Assembly: GCA_900552005.1 (NCBI GenBank)
Contig: URXU01000012.1
Span: forward strand, 1 to 32,994
Length of the DNA: 32,994 nucleotides
DNA from: an uncultured Phascolarctobacterium sp.
GTDB lineage: Bacteria; Bacillota; Negativicutes; Acidaminococcales; Acidaminococcaceae
Direction of reading: 5' to 3'
The translations under genes and the position numbers were made by a program. The notes under the pieces are model-generated. The model was not told the origin of the DNA. It saw only the letters and a list, made by a program, of their open reading frames with translations, and made no database searches. This document shows positions 29,482 through 32,994 of this stretch, in pieces; position 1 is the stretch's first letter; every line of letters begins with the position of its first letter.

Positions 29482-30489
29482 ATGGATTTTGATGATAGAA
29501 TTATTGCCGGGCAGGAACAGGATGCTGACGGCTGGCAGTACAGTCTGCGTCCGCGGCTGCTGAAAGAGTATATTGGCCAGGAACAGATCAAAGACAATCT
29601 TTCCGTATTCATTAAAGCTGCAGCCGCAAGAAATGAAGCGCTGGACCATGTACTGCTTTTTGGACCGCCTGGATTAGGCAAGACCACCTTAGCGAATATT
29701 ATTGCCAATGAGCTGAATGTCAATATCAGGGTTACTTCCGGACCCGCTATTGAGCGGCAGGGTGATCTGGCTGCCATTTTGACTAATCTTGGCGATAATG
29801 ATGTGCTTTTTATAGACGAAATTCACCGGCTGTCTAAAACTGTTGAAGAAATTCTTTATTCAGCCATGGAGGATTTTGCGCTGGATATTATTATCGGCAA
29901 GGGACCAAGTGCCCGCAGCGTTCGTTTAGATTTGCCAAAATTTACGCTGATTGGTGCAACTACAAGACTGGGAGCTATTGCTGCTCCGCTGCGCGACCGC
30001 TTTGGGGTGCAGTGCCGTTTGGAATTTTACAAGCCTTCTGAGCTGCAGTTTATTGTTTCCCGAGCGGCGGAAATACTCAATGTTAAAATTGACAGGGAAG
30101 GCGCTGAGGAAATTGCCGGGCGCAGCCGCGGAACGCCGCGTATTGCCAATCGCCTGCTGAAACGGGTACGTGATTTTGCGCAGGTTCTCGGCTGTGATGT
30201 AATTACCAGACAGGTTGCTGCCGAAGCGTTGGCTAAGCTGGAAGTTGACAGCCACGGGTTTGACCGCAATGACCGCAGAATTTTAACTACGATTGTTAAA
30301 ACCTTCGGCGGCGGACCGGTGGGTATTGAAACTATAGCGGCGGCCATCAGTGAAGAAGCGGCTACTATAGAAGACGTGATTGAGCCTTATCTGCTGCAGC
30401 AGGGAATGCTGCAGAGAACGCCGCGCGGCAGAATTGCTACGCGGGAAACTTATCGATATCTGGGAATTCCGTTTCCCGAGAAAGGATAA
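29482..30489 (+). CDS. ruvB: Holliday junction branch-migration ATPase RuvB (335 aa)
   Basis: The AAA+ motor that drives branch migration at junctions bound by RuvA. Walker A is GPPGLGKT (61-68), Walker B DEIH (112-115); the sensor and arginine-finger region follows around GATTRLGAI and APLRDRFG, and the C-terminal winged-helix domain begins near 255 and ends with the RGR-ATREAY-like segment (RGRIATRETY). The length is typical. AAGGAG overlaps the end of ruvA just before ATG 29482. queH starts three bases after its stop. Confidence 0.98.
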   Translation: MDFDDRIIAGQEQDADGWQYSLRPRLLKEYIGQEQIKDNLSVFIKAAAARNEALDHVLLFGPPGLGKTTLANIIANELNVNIRVTSGPAIERQGDLAAILTNLGDNDVLFIDEIHRLSKTVEEILYSAMEDFALDIIIGKGPSARSVRLDLPKFTLIGATTRLGAIAAPLRDRFGVQCRLEFYKPSELQFIVSRAAEILNVKIDREGAEEIAGRSRGTPRIANRLLKRVRDFAQVLGCDVITRQVAAEALAKLEVDSHGFDRNDRRILTTIVKTFGGGPVGIETIAAAISEEAATIEDVIEPYLLQQGMLQRTPRGRIATRETYRYLGIPFPEKG

Positions 30490-30492
30490 AAT

Positions 30493-31059
30493 ATGAAATT
30501 ATTACTGCATGCCTGCTGCGGCCCCTGCTCTTGTTATCCGACGGAAAAACTCAGCGGGGACGGCACGCAATTTGATATACTGTATTTTAATCCCAATATT
30601 CATCCGTATAAGGAATTCAAGCATCGCCTGAATACCTTGCGTGAATTTTGTGAGAAGAAAAAATATAAGCTGATTGTTGATAAAAGTTATCCTCTGGAAG
30701 AATGCCTGCGGGGAATGCTTAATGAACCTGTGGTACGCTGTGCTTACTGTTACAGGGTAAGAATGCGTTATGCGGCTCAATATGCTAAAGAAAACGGATA
30801 TGATGCTTTCAGTACCACGCTTTTGGTAAGTCCGTATCAAAAGCATGAGCTTATTAAGCAAATAGCCCAGGAGGCTGCTGAGGAGTTTGATATACCTTTT
30901 TATTACGAAGACTTTCGTGAGGGCTATCAGCGCGGCGTAGATATCAGTCTGGAAATGGAATTATACAGACAGCCGTACTGCGGTTGTGTTTTCAGTGAAA
31001 GAGACCGTTACGAAAGAACTAAGAAAAAGAAGAAAGCGGCTGCGGAAGCCAAGGAGTAA
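30493..31059 (+). CDS. queH: Epoxyqueuosine reductase QueH (188 aa)
   Basis: It reduces epoxyqueuosine to queuosine in tRNA, the last step of Q modification, in organisms that lack QueG. The cysteine pattern is diagnostic: C8-C9 with C12 in HACCGPC, C83 and C86 (CAYC), likely ligands of a [4Fe-4S] cluster, and C163-x-C165 near the C-terminus as the redox-active pair. The tail is Lys-rich. ATG 30493 follows the ruvB stop after three bases, with AAAGGA partly inside the ruvB end. QueA, which makes the epoxyqueuosine precursor, is encoded one gene downstream, which supports the role. Confidence 0.93.
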   Translation: MKLLLHACCGPCSCYPTEKLSGDGTQFDILYFNPNIHPYKEFKHRLNTLREFCEKKKYKLIVDKSYPLEECLRGMLNEPVVRCAYCYRVRMRYAAQYAKENGYDAFSTTLLVSPYQKHELIKQIAQEAAEEFDIPFYYEDFREGYQRGVDISLEMELYRQPYCGCVFSERDRYERTKKKKKAAAEAKE

Positions 31060-31062
31060 ATA

Positions 31063-32355
31063 ATGCTGAACAGGCTTGTTGTCGTATGTGTATTTAGTAT
31101 TATGCTGCTGGGGATGAGCTGTTCCGTCATGGCTGCGGAAATCAGAGCAGCTGTGGTTACCGGACAGTATACGGCTGAAATAAGCTGTGATGATGATTTT
31201 CAGGTGGAAGACGAGATTACCGGCAGGACAGTGACACTGGCCAAGGGCAAGTATTTTCTTAATGCATCCGGTAACGGGCTAAAGATAAATGATGAAATTT
31301 TTCAGCACCGGCTCAAAATCAGCCGTTTAAATGACGGCGCAGTGCCCAAAATTAATAAAAAAAGCTATGCTGGACGCCTTGAAGCCAGTGTGCAAAATGG
31401 CAGACTGCTGCTGATTAATATTTTGGAGCTGGAAAAATATCTGTGCAGTACCGTGGCGGATAAGACCATGGTTATCTGGCCGGATGAGGCAATTAAGGCG
31501 CAGGCTATAGCAGCCAGAAGCTATGCCGTATATAAAATGCAGCATAATGCAAGTGAGGCTTATGATATCAGCGCTACTGATGAAGAATTGCCTTATCAGG
31601 GGACAGAAAAAGAAAATGAAGCTATCAGCAGGCTGGTGCGGGCAACAGCCGGAATGGTAGTGACTGACGCTGATGGCAGCGTTATTCAGGCAGTAAGTAC
31701 TTCCAGCAGCGGAGGCTTAACTGAATCGGCTGCCGGAGCTTGGGGCAAGGAAATCAGTTATTTGCAGTCGGTGCAGGATTACGATCAGGATTGCCCGGAC
31801 TATAAATGGGAATATAAACTGAGTCCTGTTTTACTGGAAACCTTGCTGGAACAGAATGGTTATACAGTGGGAAAATTGGTCAGCATAAAATTATCGCCTT
31901 TGGCTAAAAGAGGAAATGACCGTACTGCGACAGGCCGTGTTAAAAGCTTGGTTATTTCCGGCGCTGACGGAACAGTAAGCATCAGCGGTCTGGAATTAAT
32001 GAGAATACTTTCCTTAAACAGCAATTTTTTTGACCTGGTAATTACAACACCGCTGCCGGATAATCTGGAAGTGCCTATCGAAAATTATTATGGTATGGAA
32101 ATAGGCAGAAAAGATATTGACATTAAAGTGAACGGACAGGATAAACCTGTATGGAAAGATGTTTACAGCAGTTATCATCTGTTCAGCGGCGGCAAGGAAG
32201 AAAAGGTTGTATTTTATGGTTATGGCAAAGGTCAGGGTGTCGGGTTAAGTGTATGGGGCGCGAAAGGTATGGCGGATATGAATGCGGCCAATACCTATAA
32301 AAAGATTCTCCAGCATTATTATACAGGCACCTCTGTCAAAAAATATAAATTATGA
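31063..32355 (+). CDS. Exported SpoIID/LytB-domain protein with altered active site (430 aa)
   Basis: SpoIID is a peptidoglycan lytic transglycosylase of sporulating Firmicutes; related proteins occur in non-sporulators. A signal peptide covers residues 1-24. The domain (about 105-320) shows YLCSTVADKTMVIWP and EAIKAQAIAARSYA, the STSSSGG-TE turn (212-221), and a C-terminal GKGQGVGLSVWGA run (388-400). At the position of the catalytic Glu of SpoIID (family pattern V..EMP) there is K134, and the family HGVG...SQ is QGVG...SV (Q391, V397). Substrate binding may remain without catalysis. It lies between queH and queA with gaps of 3 and 13 bases. It does not by itself indicate sporulation. Confidence 0.85.
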   Translation: MLNRLVVVCVFSIMLLGMSCSVMAAEIRAAVVTGQYTAEISCDDDFQVEDEITGRTVTLAKGKYFLNASGNGLKINDEIFQHRLKISRLNDGAVPKINKKSYAGRLEASVQNGRLLLINILELEKYLCSTVADKTMVIWPDEAIKAQAIAARSYAVYKMQHNASEAYDISATDEELPYQGTEKENEAISRLVRATAGMVVTDADGSVIQAVSTSSSGGLTESAAGAWGKEISYLQSVQDYDQDCPDYKWEYKLSPVLLETLLEQNGYTVGKLVSIKLSPLAKRGNDRTATGRVKSLVISGADGTVSISGLELMRILSLNSNFFDLVITTPLPDNLEVPIENYYGMEIGRKDIDIKVNGQDKPVWKDVYSSYHLFSGGKEEKVVFYGYGKGQGVGLSVWGAKGMADMNAANTYKKILQHYYTGTSVKKYKL

Positions 32356-32368
32356 AAGAAGCGGAAAT

Positions 32369-32994
32369 ATGTTAGTTAAAGATTTTGATTATGAATTGCC
32401 GCAGGAACTGATTGCTCAGCATCCTATGGAACCGAGAGATCATTCAAGACTGCTGGTTGTTGATAAAAATACCGGGGAGCTGGAACATAAGCATTTTTAT
32501 GATTTGCCTGATTATCTGCGCCCGGGAGATTTACTGGTATTTAATGATACCCGTGTGATTCCCGCCAGACTCCATGGCGTTAAGGAAACGGGCGCTCATG
32601 TAGAAGTTTTTCTGCTGACACGCAAGGATGCCACTGATTGGGAAGTACTGGTACGTCCTGGCAAAAAGCTGCAGGTAGGCGCCAGAATTATTTTCAGCGA
32701 GGAGCTTTCCTGCGAAGTAATTGCACATACAGATTTTGGCGGCAGAGTTGTACGGTTTAAATATGACGGCATTTTTGAGGAAATACTCGATCGCCTTGGT
32801 GAAACACCTTTGCCTCCGTACATAACAGCACCGCTGGAAGATAAAGAACGTTATCAGACTGTTTATTCCAGAGAACGCGGCAGTGCGGCGGCGCCTACTG
32901 CCGGACTGCATTTTACCAAAGAGCTTCTGCAGAAAATTAAGGATAAAGGCTGCGAGGAGGTCTTTGTAACGCTGCACGTAGGTTTGGGAACTTT
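32369..32994 (+). CDS. queA: tRNA ribosyltransferase-isomerase QueA (5' part, cut by the window end)
   Basis: It transfers the ribosyl part of S-adenosylmethionine to preQ1 in tRNA, forming epoxyqueuosine. The visible 208 residues match the family start: DFDYELPQELIAQHP, the RLLV strand, LVFNDTRVIPARL and APTAGLHFT, then VTLHVGLGTF at the window edge. About 130 more residues are expected beyond the end. ATG 32369 follows AAGCGG, a weak ribosome binding site, 13 bases after the preceding stop. Together with queH it gives two steps of the queuosine pathway. Confidence 0.96.
   Translation, partial: MLVKDFDYELPQELIAQHPMEPRDHSRLLVVDKNTGELEHKHFYDLPDYLRPGDLLVFNDTRVIPARLHGVKETGAHVEVFLLTRKDATDWEVLVRPGKKLQVGARIIFSEELSCEVIAHTDFGGRVVRFKYDGIFEEILDRLGETPLPPYITAPLEDKERYQTVYSRERGSAAAPTAGLHFTKELLQKIKDKGCEEVFVTLHVGLGT

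Noticed and set aside
31063..32355. SpoIID homologue as evidence of sporulation
   Set aside because: The domain occurs in non-sporulating Firmicutes, the active-site residues are changed here, and no other sporulation gene is in the window.

Overview
The window reads as a chromosomal segment of a diderm Firmicute (class Negativicutes). My best guess is the Acidaminococcaceae, for example a Phascolarctobacterium-like gut anaerobe, but the exact taxon is inference. A Firmicute core gene set (mutS2, gltX, zapA, long U32 peptidase, TGS-uridine kinase fusion, ruvCAB, yebC) sits beside an RND efflux pump, which implies an outer membrane. Nearly all intergenic gaps are short and carry recognisable sigma-70-type promoters or hairpin terminators. 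There is no rRNA, intact tRNA or CRISPR array.

Layout. (1) Positions 1 to about 4125 are the right end of a prophage: a tail-fibre-region protein, a tiny zinc-ribbon ORF, a reverse-strand tyrosine integrase flanked by repeats, two small holin-type membrane proteins, a lysozyme-like protein, a membrane-anchored protein that may be a spanin, and a small HTH protein with its own promoter. A tRNA 3'-end-like sequence at 4108-4125, followed by a terminator, probably marks the right attachment site. (2) Positions 4220-14390 hold housekeeping genes on the plus strand: DEAD-box helicase, gltX, a secreted chagasin-type inhibitor protein, zapA, a U32 peptidase with an internally duplicated fold, mutS2 and a PLP aminotransferase. 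(3) Positions 14460-21167 hold a nucleoside kinase, a MerR-type promoter driving an exported metallophosphoesterase, an intact P1B-ATPase homologue that has lost its catalytic and metal-binding residues, a YbaK-type deacylase (minus strand) and an Asp/Glu racemase family protein. (4) Positions 21212-25980 hold a minus-strand tetR-adaptor-RND operon with a perfect 22-bp palindrome at its promoter. (5) Positions 26124-32994 hold rmuC, a small membrane protein, yebC, and a ruvC-ruvA-ruvB-queH-spoIID-like-queA run; queA is cut by the window end.

How the genes work together. ruvCAB forms the Holliday-junction resolvasome, and queH and queA belong to queuosine tRNA modification. The tetR-adaptor-RND genes form an efflux system lacking a local outer-membrane channel. 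The lysis genes of the prophage fit a host with two membranes.

Most unusual content. The 731-residue P-type ATPase homologue keeps the domain order and eight membrane segments but has Gly in place of the phosphorylated Asp, Ser in place of the TGE Glu, SPC in place of CPC, and no GDGxND motif. It looks like a pseudo-enzyme kept under selection. A SpoIID-family protein with the catalytic Glu replaced by Lys is a second candidate pseudo-enzyme, and a textbook 19-bp-spacer MerR operator precedes the metallophosphoesterase gene.
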